Shown piece by piece: positions 51,949 through 61,514 of a DNA stretch of 64,000 nucleotides. The stretch spans positions 558,001 to 622,000 of the forward strand of contig JADJKO010000002.1 in the NCBI GenBank assembly GCA_016705955.1, written 5' to 3'. The DNA comes from Flavobacteriales bacterium (GTDB lineage: Bacteria; Bacteroidota; Bacteroidia; Flavobacteriales_F; PHOS-HE28). Position numbers and translations under genes: made by a program. Each line of letters starts with the position of its first letter. Position 1 is the first letter of the stretch. The notes under the pieces are model-generated. The model was not told where the DNA came from, did no database searches, and saw nothing but the letters and a program-made list of their open reading frames with translations.

Positions 51949-54900
51949 ATGTCACGAAAACTAACCCTGCTACTCCTGCTGATCAGCCTTCTGGCCTTCA
52001 CCGGGACCTACGCACAAGTGTCCTCCAATACCTGCGCAGCGCTAGGTGCTGCGAACACCTACCCGGTCTCGGGTTCGTGCGTTCCGATCATCCTCACCAA
52101 GCCAGCGAGCTACACGGCCACCTACACGGCGGTGGGTTGTGATGGTGGGAATTACGATGACACCTGGGCGCGTTTCGTGGCCACCACGGCGAATACCGCG
52201 GTGCGCATTACCACCTCTTCCGGGAACGCCACCCTGCACATCTACACCGGTGCCTGCGGTTCGCTGGTCCCGGTCGGATGCGTGAACGATAACACCGGTG
52301 GAGCATCCGGTGAGGCCGAGGCCATCGAACTGGCCACGACGATCGGGCAGACCTATATCATCCGTGTCCAACGGGTGGGCAGCAACAACTCCATGCATTC
52401 CATGTTGTGCATCGTCGGGTATACGCTCCCCGCGAATGACCTCTGCTCCGCCGCACCGCTGATCGGTTCCGGCACCACGGCCTTCAGCAGCTACGGCGCC
52501 ACCGGTACCGACATCACCTCCTGCACCAATAATGATACACGGGACATCTGGTTCAACTACGTTCCGGAATGCACCGGTATCGCCGAGGTAAGCACCTGCG
52601 GTACGGTCGATTTCAATTCCGCACTCGCAGTGTTCAGCGCGTGTGGCGGTGCCCAACTCGCGTGCAATGCCGCTAGTGGTGCCTCCGGCTGCACCAACGG
52701 ACAGGCCAAGATGGCCTTCCCGGTGGTCGCCGGGACATCGTATCTCCTCCGCGTGAGCGGTGACAACGGCGCTGTCGGTGCGGGCACCCTGACCATCGGC
52801 TGCCTTGTAACCTCCGATCTCTGCGCCGATGCCAGCCCCATCAGCAATGGCGCCACGGCCTTCCGCACGACCGCTGCCACTGGTACGGACATCATCCCTT
52901 GCGGTGTGAATGATTACAAGGACATCTGGATGAACTACACGGCCAGCTGTGGTGGCGAAGTCGTTATGACCACATGCGGGGCAAGCTTCAATACCACCTT
53001 GGCGGCCTTTACCGCATGCGGTGGCAGCATGATCGTGTGCAACAACGACGATCCCGCGTGCGGAACCGCTAGTACGATCAAATTCCCTGCACTGCCGGGA
53101 GAGCAATTCCTCATCCGCATTGCCGGTGTGGCGGCATCCGCTGGAACGGGTACGCTCCAAGTCGATTGCAACCCCATCAACTGGTACAGCCAAGCATCGG
53201 GTTCCACCTCCGATCCCATCTGGTCGCGCACCCCATCGGGTAGCCCCGGTGCCGCCGTGTTCAGCAACTACACGAGCATCGTGGTGCAGGCCGATCATAA
53301 CATCATCCAGGATGTGCCTTCCATCGTCACCCGCCGGTTGGTCGTGGTGAGCAGTGGGAGCTACGATGTGGGCTCGAACACCCTCGATCTGCTCGCCGAC
53401 CTTGAAGTGGAGGGTAGCTTGAACGCGAGCAACGGTGATGTGCGCATGGTCGGTGGTGTCAAACAGTTGATCACCGGCACCGCTCTGCTCACCATCAGGA
53501 ACATGGCCTTGGACAATCCAGCCGGTCTTGACCTGATGGCGCCGTTGAACATCACCGGAACCCTCTCCCTGGTCCAAGGCGAATTCGCCACGAATGAGCA
53601 CACGGTCCGCTTGGTGAGCAATGCCAGCGGTACGGCCCGCTTGGGGCCGGTGGGTGCGTCGGCTTCCATGAACGGCAACCTCTTCGTAGAGCGCTACATC
53701 CCGGAAGGCACCACCAACTGGCGTTTGCTGTCCAGCCCGGTGCAGAACCGCAACCTCAACAACTGGCAGGACGACTTCATCACGGCCGGTTTCCCCGGTG
53801 CGCACTACCCCAACTTCATGAACGGCGGCCAATTGTGGCCTAGCATCCGCACCTACAAGGAGTCCATGCCCGGATCAGTGGCGGTGGGTATGGTCGGACC
53901 GGTGAACGTGAACGATCCACTCACCCCCGGTCGCGGCTTCCAAGCCTGGTCCGGCAGTACGCTCACCACCACCACGGCGTTCGTGGTGGATGTGAATGGC
54001 GCGCCGGTGGTAGCACACACCCCCTTCACCCTACCCGTCACCTGGACCAATACCGGCAATGTGGAAGGTGATGGCTGGAACCTCGTGGGCAACCCCGTGG
54101 CATCGCCGATCGACTTCACCACCATGAGCAAGGGCGCCGATGTGCGCAACATGTACTGGATCTTCAACCCGGTGAGCGGTTCCATGGATTTCTGGAACGA
54201 GACCCTACAAGCCGGAAGCGCGGGTATGAACGGCAACATCCAGAGCTCGCAAGCCTTCTGGTTGAAGGTGGACGGTCCGGCCAACGCCGTATCCGTTACC
54301 GAAGCCAACAAGGTGAACGACCCCACGGGTGGCCTCTTCGGTGGGATCACAGGTGCCGACAGCCGCGCACTCGCCGCGCAACCGCTGGTGCGCGTCCGCA
54401 TCACCGACCTCAACAACGGGTACTACTCGGAGGCCTTGGTCCACTTCGGTGCCGGCAACCCCGGTACGGATGACCAGGACATGGGCCTGCTCCACTTCGA
54501 CCTCGGTGGGGAAGTGGCGCCGATCATCGCTTCGATCGACCCCAATGGCCGCGAACTCGCATTGAACGCTTATGGGAACAACGGTGCCGATGTGTTCATT
54601 CCGATGATGGTGAAGAGCGCCGCATCGGGTATGCACCGCATCGAGATCATGGAGAGTGGCAACGCCGGCCTGCCGGATTGCCTGATCCTTCAGGACCTCC
54701 TCACCGGGGAGTTCGTGCAGGTGAGCGCCGGGAATTCCATGGAGATCCTGCTCACGGTCAACGACATCGACAACGGGCCCCGCTTCCGTCTGGTGGGTGC
54801 TAGCCCGCTCGCCTTCGCCAGTGTGAATGCCACGTGTGCCGACCTGGCCGATGGTACCGCCGCCGTGCAGGGGGATGACAACTGGTCCTACGCTTGGCAG

Positions 54901-55755
54901 AATGCCGCTGGCGCCGTGATCGGAACGGACATGAGCGTGAACGGACTCGCCGCAGGCACCTACACCCTTACCGTGAACGGTGATGAGGCCTGCGCCAACC
55001 GCACCCACACCTTCACCATTGCAGCGCCTTCGCCGATCGTGGCACTGCCCACGATCACCTCGGCCGATTGCGTGACGAACATGGGTGGCATCAGCCTCGC
55101 CCTCACCGGCGGTACCGCACCGTACACTGCGTACTGGAGCACGGGTGCCACCACCATCGACCTGCCGAATGTGGCCGCCGGCACTTACGCCGTGGCCATC
55201 ATGGATGCCGCCAACTGCAGCCGCCAGTTCAACGGGATCGTGGTGAACCCCACCAACGAGCTCAACGGTGAACTCACTGTGGCCACCGATGTGGTGGTGA
55301 ACGTACCGGTGGAATTCAGCAGCACCGCGAACGGTAACATCCCGCACACCTGGAGCTTCGGCGACGGGGCCAGCAGTGCGGCGACCACCCCGACGCACGC
55401 CTACACCGATGCCGGTACCTACACCGTTTCGCTCACCCTCGGCAACGGCAATTGCACCCGGGTGCTCACCACCACGGTGAACGCGGGCCTCGCCACCGGT
55501 GTGGATGAACTCGCCAACACTGCCGTAGAGGCCTACAGCGCAGGCAACAGCTTCGTGCTGCGGAACAACCCGGCGGAAACCCTCACCATCTGGTTGCACG
55601 ACCGCAGTGGTCGTACCATCGATGGGCCGATCAAGTTGGCCGCTGGTAGTCCCCGCTGGGAGCGCAACACCGACGACCTCCTGCCCGGTACCTACTTCCT
55701 GCAAGCCTATGGCAACGGTCGCCACTGGACCTTCCAACTGCCGGTGATCCGCTGA
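51949..55755 (+). CDS. Large T9SS cargo with three Cys-rich prepeptidase-like domains
   Basis: 1268 residues with a signal peptide (LTLLLLLISLLAFTGTYAQ). Residues about 25-165, 165-280 and 280-410 are three related domains, each with DLC..A.PI, TGTDI..C..ND..DIW(F/M)NY, FN..LA(V/A)F.ACGG and LRV(S/A)G, similar to PPC-type beta domains. Residues about 410-950 form a strand-rich region shared with the 57.3-61.4 kb gene (ERYIPEGTTNWRLLSSPVQN, NNWQDDFITAGFPG, LWPSIRTYKE). A SprB-like repeat region, a PKD domain (PHTWSFGDGASSAATTPTHA) and a sorting domain (LTIWLHDRSGRTID, LLPGTYFLQAYGNG) follow. It is likely a surface adhesin or scaffold; the partner is unknown. Confidence 0.8.
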   Translation: MSRKLTLLLLLISLLAFTGTYAQVSSNTCAALGAANTYPVSGSCVPIILTKPASYTATYTAVGCDGGNYDDTWARFVATTANTAVRITTSSGNATLHIYTGACGSLVPVGCVNDNTGGASGEAEAIELATTIGQTYIIRVQRVGSNNSMHSMLCIVGYTLPANDLCSAAPLIGSGTTAFSSYGATGTDITSCTNNDTRDIWFNYVPECTGIAEVSTCGTVDFNSALAVFSACGGAQLACNAASGASGCTNGQAKMAFPVVAGTSYLLRVSGDNGAVGAGTLTIGCLVTSDLCADASPISNGATAFRTTAATGTDIIPCGVNDYKDIWMNYTASCGGEVVMTTCGASFNTTLAAFTACGGSMIVCNNDDPACGTASTIKFPALPGEQFLIRIAGVAASAGTGTLQVDCNPINWYSQASGSTSDPIWSRTPSGSPGAAVFSNYTSIVVQADHNIIQDVPSIVTRRLVVVSSGSYDVGSNTLDLLADLEVEGSLNASNGDVRMVGGVKQLITGTALLTIRNMALDNPAGLDLMAPLNITGTLSLVQGEFATNEHTVRLVSNASGTARLGPVGASASMNGNLFVERYIPEGTTNWRLLSSPVQNRNLNNWQDDFITAGFPGAHYPNFMNGGQLWPSIRTYKESMPGSVAVGMVGPVNVNDPLTPGRGFQAWSGSTLTTTTAFVVDVNGAPVVAHTPFTLPVTWTNTGNVEGDGWNLVGNPVASPIDFTTMSKGADVRNMYWIFNPVSGSMDFWNETLQAGSAGMNGNIQSSQAFWLKVDGPANAVSVTEANKVNDPTGGLFGGITGADSRALAAQPLVRVRITDLNNGYYSEALVHFGAGNPGTDDQDMGLLHFDLGGEVAPIIASIDPNGRELALNAYGNNGADVFIPMMVKSAASGMHRIEIMESGNAGLPDCLILQDLLTGEFVQVSAGNSMEILLTVNDIDNGPRFRLVGASPLAFASVNATCADLADGTAAVQGDDNWSYAWQNAAGAVIGTDMSVNGLAAGTYTLTVNGDEACANRTHTFTIAAPSPIVALPTITSADCVTNMGGISLALTGGTAPYTAYWSTGATTIDLPNVAAGTYAVAIMDAANCSRQFNGIVVNPTNELNGELTVATDVVVNVPVEFSSTANGNIPHTWSFGDGASSAATTPTHAYTDAGTYTVSLTLGNGNCTRVLTTTVNAGLATGVDELANTAVEAYSAGNSFVLRNNPAETLTIWLHDRSGRTIDGPIKLAAGSPRWERNTDDLLPGTYFLQAYGNGRHWTFQLPVIR

Positions 55756-55775
55756 TCATCCACGCAAATCCTTCG

Positions 55776-55805
55776 GCGCGGCCGTCCCCAAAAGGGCGGC
55801 CGCGC
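55776..55805 (+). terminator. Hairpin after the large T9SS gene
   Basis: GCGCGGCCG / CGGCCGCGC, 9-bp stem, 12-nt loop, no T-run. A second hairpin (CAAAGGCC / GGCCTTTG, 55855-55888) follows and is the better terminator candidate. Confidence 0.5.
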
Positions 55806-55854
55806 TGCGTTTGCCACATGCGCAACGCGTGCGTGATGGAACCACGGACCAGCA

Positions 55855-55888
55855 CAAAGGCCTCCATCCACAAGGGTGGGGGCCTTTG
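55855..55888 (+). terminator. Second hairpin terminator candidate
   Basis: CAAAGGCC ... GGCCTTTG with an inner CCATCC/GGGTGG pairing. Confidence 0.5.
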
Positions 55889-55960
55889 GCATAGGGACCA
55901 ATGGGGAACGATCACCGAGGGCGGCACTGCCGCCTGAGAGGTCCGGAGGGTTGCCCCGGA

Positions 55961-56062
55961 TCAGTTCGGGTTCATGAACGCCAGCACCGCGAAGGCGATG
56001 AGCAGGGCGTACACGGCGAAAGCCATGGCTTGAGGAGGAATGCGACGAATGAGCGAGTTCAT
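55961..56062 (-). CDS. 33-residue single-span membrane peptide
   Basis: ATG at 56062: MNSLIRRIPPQAMAFAVYAL then LIAFAVLAFMNPN and a TGA. A short positively charged N-terminus (Arg-Arg-Ile-Pro-Pro) precedes one clean 18-20-residue hydrophobic helix and a polar end, the layout of small inner-membrane peptides. The frame is open upstream, but the extension is not hydrophobic. It is divergent from the metallo-beta-lactamase-fold gene. Too short for homology calls by eye; it could be chance. Confidence 0.45.
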   Translation of the reverse strand: MNSLIRRIPPQAMAFAVYALLIAFAVLAFMNPN

Positions 56063-56161
56063 GAGGTGCGTGGTAAGACGACGTTTTCGAGGGGTTGACG
56101 CGGCCTTTGGGCCGAGGTTGCCCCACGAGCCACGTATTCTCATCACATTCGGTATGTGGAT

Positions 56162-56169
56162 TACTTTCG
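56162..56169 (+). promoter_or_regulatory. -7 box TACTTTCG for the hydrolase gene
   Basis: TAnnTTYG, 4 nt before the ATG at 56174. Confidence 0.4.
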
Positions 56170-56173
56170 GCAG

Positions 56174-56941
56174 ATGCGCCCGATCCTCCTGTTGCCCGTA
56201 GCCGCCGTGACTTTCGGAATGTCCCTAGTCACCCCGGAAAAGACCTTGAAGATCCCCCAATTGTCCACCCGGAGTGCGTCGAGTAACGTGTCCATCCATC
56301 CGGTGCATCACAGTGCCATGGTGCTGGAGTGGAGCGGCCGCACCGTGTTCGTGGATCCGCATGATGGCGCCCAGCGCTTCGCGACCTACAAGGCGCCGGA
56401 CCTGATCGTGATCACCGACATCCACGGCGACCACTTTGACCTGAAGACCTTGGCGGAACTCGACCTGAGCAAGGCCATGATCGTGGCGCCGAAAGCCGTG
56501 GCGGACCTGTTGCCCGACGACCTGCGGAAGCGCTGTACGGTGATGGCGAACGGCGAGAAGAAGGAGTTGCTGGGCATCGGCCTGGAGGCCATTCCCATGT
56601 ACAACATGCCCGATCCGAACGATCCGCGCCACCCCAAGGGACGGGGCAACGGCTACGTGCTCAGCTTCGGCGCCGAGCGCTTCTACATCTCCGGCGATAC
56701 CGAGGACATTCCCGAGATGCGCGCCTTGCAGCACATCGATGTTGCCTTTGTGTGCATGAACCTGCCCTACACCATGACGGTGGATGCCGCCGCCAGCGGA
56801 GTGCTCGCCTTCAAACCGAACGTGGTCTATCCCTACCACTACCGCGGCACCGGAGGCCTCAGCGATGTGAAGCGCTTCAAGGAGTTGGTGAATGCCGGCG
56901 ACAAAGGCATCGAAGTACGCTTGGAGGATTGGTACAAGTAG
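56174..56941 (+). CDS. Metallo-beta-lactamase-fold hydrolase (UPF0173-like), exported
   Basis: 255 residues with a short hydrophobic N-terminus (RPILLLPVAAVTFGMS) that is probably a signal. The MBL fold follows: HPVHHSAMVLEWSGRTVFVDPHDG (about 37-60), the metal motif VITDIHGDHFDLKTL (HxDH, about 79), FYISGDTEDIPEM (Asp ligand) and VVYPYHYRGTGGLSDV (late His ligand). It belongs with the L-ascorbate-6-phosphate-lactonase-like UPF0173 group; the substrate is unknown. The start at 56174 opens the signal and has a -7 box just upstream. Confidence 0.82.
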   Translation: MRPILLLPVAAVTFGMSLVTPEKTLKIPQLSTRSASSNVSIHPVHHSAMVLEWSGRTVFVDPHDGAQRFATYKAPDLIVITDIHGDHFDLKTLAELDLSKAMIVAPKAVADLLPDDLRKRCTVMANGEKKELLGIGLEAIPMYNMPDPNDPRHPKGRGNGYVLSFGAERFYISGDTEDIPEMRALQHIDVAFVCMNLPYTMTVDAAASGVLAFKPNVVYPYHYRGTGGLSDVKRFKELVNAGDKGIEVRLEDWYK

Positions 56942-57191
56942 GAGGGGCATGTGTTCCGGCTCAACGCAGGGCTGGAAATGATCGGTACGCGGGTGTATGG
57001 CTCCGGGCTGCTTGACCTTCCTGTACGGAAGAGCCTTGCGAAGAAAGGGTCTTTGTATTCGGGTTTTCCACAAATACCCAGCGCCTGTCTGCGTGTACAT
57101 GGCCGCTGGGTACACATGGAAAGGGTCGGCCCGGACACGGAAAACCGGTGATCCGGTACCGCGCCGTGCATAACCTGACCCGCCGTGTCCC

Positions 57192-57220
57192 TTGTGGCAT
57201 GCCCGGGATCCGTATTTTGC
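57192..57220 (+). promoter_or_regulatory. Promoter TTG-N18-TATTTTGC
   Basis: TTG at 57192-57194 and TATTTTGC at 57213-57220 (one mismatch to TAnnTTTG) with 18-nt spacing. This is the best full -33/-7 pair I found, 55 nt before the ATG of the giant T9SS gene. Confidence 0.55.
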
Positions 57221-57274
57221 GCTCCCTTAACGAAGACGACCGCCTGCCCGGCGGTTCCTAAAACCGCTCCTCTG

Positions 57275-60200
57275 ATGAAATTATTCTCTATGCTGCGAGG
57301 ATCCTGCTCCATTCCTGTTGGCGCCCTTGCCCTCTTCTTCGGATCAACTTCAATGGATGTTCAGGCCGTCACGATCTTCACGGAGAACATCGGCACCGGT
57401 ACTGGTACGCAAAGCTTCGCGGCCACAACCTTCCAGAATTCCGGCACCTATACCTATTCGGGAACCGGGGACACGCGGACCTCCACACCTTCCTCGGGCT
57501 ACACGGGTTCTTCGGGAGGGAAGAACGTCTTTCTGACCAATTCTGGTGGTGTGACATTCCAGATGACCAGTATCGTTACCACCGGGTACACGAATCTGGC
57601 TCTGAGTTTTGGTGCTTACAAGAGCACGGTAGCTTCCGATATGACGGAACTCGTGGTGGAGTACAGCACGGATGGTACAAGCTGGAACACGTTGACCTTT
57701 CCCGCGCAAACCACAGGTACAGGAACGGCGATCTGGAGGCTGGTGACGATCACAGGGGGGACGATCCCTGCGGCCGCGAACCTGCGGCTGCGTTGGACGA
57801 ACTCGAGCTTGACCCCGCAGTTCCGAATCGATGACATCACGTTGACGGGGGACCTTGTGAGTTCGGATACCAACGTCTTCTTCGATGTGGCCAGTGCCAC
57901 GGTGAGCGAGGGCGTAGGCACGTACAATGTCACGGTGAACCTCACCGACCCGAGCGGCAGCCAGGCCACGGGTGTGGATGTGGTATTGGTCTCGGGCAGT
58001 GGCGCGCGCATCAATGGCTTCACCAGCCAGACGATCAGTTTCCCCACGGGGACCAGCACGCCCATCAACGTCACGCTCACCGTGACCGATGACGCGGAGT
58101 GCAATGGGAATGAGGTGCTCACCTTCGCCTTGCAGAACCTCACAGGCGGCTCCGGCACCCCCACCGCCGGTGCGAACCGCACACTCACCGTTACGGACAA
58201 CGAGGCCGTGATAGGTGAGGTGATCGCACGCCAAGCCTTCGATGGGTTGGGAAGCGATACGTGGCCGATCACTTTGACACCGGCTGGTATCAGCACCGCC
58301 ACCGGCGGCACCGATACCCCAGCAAGCCAGCGGATCCTGAGCGGCACCACCTCTTGGCAGGTGAGCCTCACGCCACAGACCCTCGAACTCGGCAACGTGG
58401 ATGTGAGCGGCTACTCGAACACGGTGGTGCAGTTGCGCGTCTCTGGCACCTCGGTGAATGGCACCAACGGATTGGATACCCCGGATGAAGTGCGGGTGTA
58501 CGTGGCGCTGAATGGCGGCACCTATCCCATCAGCGCGGACATCACGGTGACCGGCAACAGCAATGCACGCTACGGGTACGGTTCCACGGGCGTGGCGAGT
58601 ACCACCGCAGGCACACCGGCCACCTTCGGCCCAGCGGCTGGCGGGAACATCACCAACGGCTACGCGACGATCAACATCGCCATCCCGAACGGCACCAATA
58701 CCATCGATCTGCGTGTAGTGTCTGATAACGACAACACGAATGAGGTGTGGAACATCGACGACATCCAAGTGACCGGAGACCGTTGCAACACCACCTATTA
58801 CAGCCGCAGCACCGACGTGGTGGGCAACCCCATCTGGAGCCAGACCCCGAGCGGCACCGCCGGTCCGGCCACCTTCAGCCGCTTCACCAGCATGGTGGTG
58901 CAGAGCCCGGATGTGGTCACCATTGATGCGGATACACGCGTGAACCTGTGTACCGTGGATGTGGGCGGTACGCTCGCCTTGGCTGCGAACCAACTCACCG
59001 TAAGCGGAACCGCACTCGCGGTGAACGGTACCATGAGCGGCGCCACCGACAGTGAAGTGGTGTTGGACAATGCCGCCGCCACCACGGTGACCGTGGCCAG
59101 CGCCACCACCTTGTTCGACCTTACGGTGAACACACCACTGGGCACTACGGTCACGGGCACCTTGGAATTCTTCGGCACCCTGCAATTGAACACCGGCAAC
59201 TTCGATTGCACCGGTAACCAAGTGGTGCTGCGCAGCAATGCCACGCACACCGGCCGCTTGGGCGAGATCACGAGTGCCACCTACACGGGCAACATGAAGA
59301 TCGAGCGGTACATCCCCGCCGGATACACCCGCTGGCGCTTGTTCGGCAGTGCGATCGGTGGCCGCACCGTGGCCAACTGGCAGGATGATTTCATCACCGC
59401 CGGCTATCCAGGTTCACAGTTCCCGAACTTCGACAGCCCTCCCGGCAGCAACATCCTGTGGCCGAGCATCCGTTGGTACGACGAGACCGATCCGGGTCCG
59501 TTGCAGAAGAACGGTCTGGTTGGGGTGAGCAGCAGTGCGCAGTCCCTCGGACAATGCCAAGGCTTCTCCGTATGGTGTGGTGATGCGCTAGGTGGAACCG
59601 CGGCCTTCATTGTTGATCTGGGAAGCGGCGCACCGTATATCGCCACCACGCCGATCACCATCCCGCTCACGTGGACCGATACCAGCACGCCCTTGGTGGA
59701 TGGCTGGAACCTGGTGAGCAACCCCTTGCCCAGCGCGATCCGCTTCGACCAGATCTCCCGCGGCGCGAACGTGGAGGACTATGTGCATATCTACAACCCG
59801 GCCACCGGCAACATGGGCGTGTACGACATCAGTGCTCATGGTGCGGGCCCCGGAACGGAAGGTGCCACCAACATCATCCAGAGCGGCCAAGGCTTCTGGA
59901 TGCAGACCACCGGCACACCGGGCACCACCACAGTGAGCGAAAGCGCCAAGATCAACGACAACAGTGGCGGCTTGTTCGGCGGCTCCGTCCAAGCGGTCAA
60001 CCCTGCGCTGCGCATTCAGCTCACCAGCGGCATCAACAGCTTCTGTGATGAGGCCATGGTGGTCTTCCACGAAGGAACCCCCGGCTTCGATGCGGCCGAT
60101 GCGATCAAGTACGTGTTCTCCGAGGACGATGCCCCGCAAGTGGCGACGCTCGTGGATGGTATGCCCATCGCCATCAACGGCTACGGCGCGCTGGACCAAG

Positions 60201-61381
60201 CGATGAGCATTCCGGTGAGCGTGAACGTGGCCGTGAGCGGTACCTATACCATCACCGTGCTGCAAGCCGGCGAGATCGGCTTGACGTGTATCACCTTGGA
60301 GGATCTGGCCACCGGCATCATCACCCCGGTCGTGGGCAGTGCCACGTACAGCTTCACCATCGATGCGGCCGATGACGAGACCGTGGGTCGTTTCATCCTG
60401 CATGCTACGGCACCGCTGCCGCTGAATGTGATGGATCCCTTGTGCGGAACCGTTGCGGATGGAATGGCCACGGTGAACGTAACAGGCGCTCCTGCGGACG
60501 TGACCTGGAGCGATGACAACGGTGTGCTCTTGATGCAGGAGGGCGTGAGCGGTGAGACCGCGATCACCGGCCTGAGCTCGGGTACCTACTATGTGCGCGT
60601 CGGTTCCACCGGTGTGTGCGGTGATCTCGGAACGGGCTTCACCATCAACGCGCCCTTCGAATTGGAGGCTGCGGGGATCGTGGACAACGCGACCTGCGCA
60701 GCGAGTACCGATGGATCCGTGGATCTGCTCGTGATGGGTGGCGTCGGTCCGTTCACCTATGAGTGGAACGATGCGGACAACACCACCACCGTGGATCTGG
60801 TGGCCGGTGCGGGTTCGTACATGGTGACGGTGACCGATGCACATGGCTGCAACTGGACGAGCGATGCCTTTGTGATCGCGGAGAGCGGTCCGGTGGCCGA
60901 GTTCGGTTCGGACAACACCACGGTCCTGGTGAACACCCAAGTGCAATTCTCGAACACCTTCGTGGAGGGCACCTCCTTCTGGGAGTTCGGCGATGGAGCC
61001 ATTGCGGATGAGCAAGCGCCGAGCTATAGCTGGAACACGCCCGGCACCTACACGGTGACCTTGACCATTGATGATGGCACATGCATCGCGAGCGTGAGCC
61101 ACGACATCACGGTGGAAGTGAGCACTTCCGTCGCAAGCATCGCAGCTACTTCCAACCGCGCATGGGCTACACCCCAAGGCATCGTGTTGGAGCATGTCTA
61201 TCCGGCGAACGAACAGGTTCAACTTGAACTGCTCGATGCCACGGGCCGGGTGTTCGTGCAGCGCCGCTTGTCCTCTTCGCGCACCACCATCCCTGCGGAC
61301 GGCTTGTCCACCGGGATCTGGTTCGTGCGCCTGACCCACGGCACCGATCACGCGATCATGCGCGTACCGCTGATCCGCTGA
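57275..61381 (+). CDS. Giant T9SS cargo with Calx-beta and PKD domains
   Basis: 1368 residues from the ATG at 57275, with a signal (SIPVGALALFFGSTSMDVQA). Residues about 30-210 form a jelly-roll domain (TPSSGYTGSSGGKNVFL, RLRWTNSSLTPQFRIDDI). A Calx-beta-like domain (about 220-320: FFDVASATVSEGVGTYNVTV) and a second jelly-roll follow. Residues about 500-1090 are a region paralogous to the 51.9-55.8 kb gene (IERYIPAGYTRWRLFGSAIG, NWQDDFITAGYPG). SprB-like repeats (LSSGTYYVRVGS, VGPFTYEWNDADN), a PKD domain (SFWEFGDGAIADEQAPSYSW) and a sorting domain (VQLELLDATGRVFVQRRL, LSTGIWFVRLTHG) close it. It is probably a cell-surface adhesin or matrix protein. A full promoter is visible upstream. Confidence 0.82.
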   Translation: MKLFSMLRGSCSIPVGALALFFGSTSMDVQAVTIFTENIGTGTGTQSFAATTFQNSGTYTYSGTGDTRTSTPSSGYTGSSGGKNVFLTNSGGVTFQMTSIVTTGYTNLALSFGAYKSTVASDMTELVVEYSTDGTSWNTLTFPAQTTGTGTAIWRLVTITGGTIPAAANLRLRWTNSSLTPQFRIDDITLTGDLVSSDTNVFFDVASATVSEGVGTYNVTVNLTDPSGSQATGVDVVLVSGSGARINGFTSQTISFPTGTSTPINVTLTVTDDAECNGNEVLTFALQNLTGGSGTPTAGANRTLTVTDNEAVIGEVIARQAFDGLGSDTWPITLTPAGISTATGGTDTPASQRILSGTTSWQVSLTPQTLELGNVDVSGYSNTVVQLRVSGTSVNGTNGLDTPDEVRVYVALNGGTYPISADITVTGNSNARYGYGSTGVASTTAGTPATFGPAAGGNITNGYATINIAIPNGTNTIDLRVVSDNDNTNEVWNIDDIQVTGDRCNTTYYSRSTDVVGNPIWSQTPSGTAGPATFSRFTSMVVQSPDVVTIDADTRVNLCTVDVGGTLALAANQLTVSGTALAVNGTMSGATDSEVVLDNAAATTVTVASATTLFDLTVNTPLGTTVTGTLEFFGTLQLNTGNFDCTGNQVVLRSNATHTGRLGEITSATYTGNMKIERYIPAGYTRWRLFGSAIGGRTVANWQDDFITAGYPGSQFPNFDSPPGSNILWPSIRWYDETDPGPLQKNGLVGVSSSAQSLGQCQGFSVWCGDALGGTAAFIVDLGSGAPYIATTPITIPLTWTDTSTPLVDGWNLVSNPLPSAIRFDQISRGANVEDYVHIYNPATGNMGVYDISAHGAGPGTEGATNIIQSGQGFWMQTTGTPGTTTVSESAKINDNSGGLFGGSVQAVNPALRIQLTSGINSFCDEAMVVFHEGTPGFDAADAIKYVFSEDDAPQVATLVDGMPIAINGYGALDQAMSIPVSVNVAVSGTYTITVLQAGEIGLTCITLEDLATGIITPVVGSATYSFTIDAADDETVGRFILHATAPLPLNVMDPLCGTVADGMATVNVTGAPADVTWSDDNGVLLMQEGVSGETAITGLSSGTYYVRVGSTGVCGDLGTGFTINAPFELEAAGIVDNATCAASTDGSVDLLVMGGVGPFTYEWNDADNTTTVDLVAGAGSYMVTVTDAHGCNWTSDAFVIAESGPVAEFGSDNTTVLVNTQVQFSNTFVEGTSFWEFGDGAIADEQAPSYSWNTPGTYTVTLTIDDGTCIASVSHDITVEVSTSVASIAATSNRAWATPQGIVLEHVYPANEQVQLELLDATGRVFVQRRLSSSRTTIPADGLSTGIWFVRLTHGTDHAIMRVPLIR

Positions 61382-61399
61382 TCACACCACATTCAGGAT

Positions 61400-61429
61400 C
61401 GGAGCCTCTTCGGAAACGAAGGGGCTCCG
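61400..61429 (+). terminator. Strong terminator after the giant T9SS gene
   Basis: CGGAGCCTCTTCG GAAA CGAAGGGGCTCCG, a 13-bp stem with one T-G pair and a GAAA tetraloop, followed by TCTTTTC. Confidence 0.85.
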
Positions 61430-61514
61430 TCTTTTCAGGGGGCGAACGGACAACTATCTTGCGGACCACCGAGGACTGATACTCGCCATCCGGGCCAAAC
61501 GCGTTTCCCATTGC

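Noticed and set aside
52042..53832. Long minus-strand frames opposite the giant T9SS genes (also 54205-55737, 57350-59248, 59588-61351)
   Set aside because: Arg/His/Gly/Val-rich shadows of genuine coding sequence with signal peptides and sorting domains.
55900..55990. TPP riboswitch (CTGAGAGG ... CGGATCAGTTCGGG)
   Set aside because: CTGAGA is present, but the second TPP core and the pairing elements do not line up, and no thiamine gene is adjacent.
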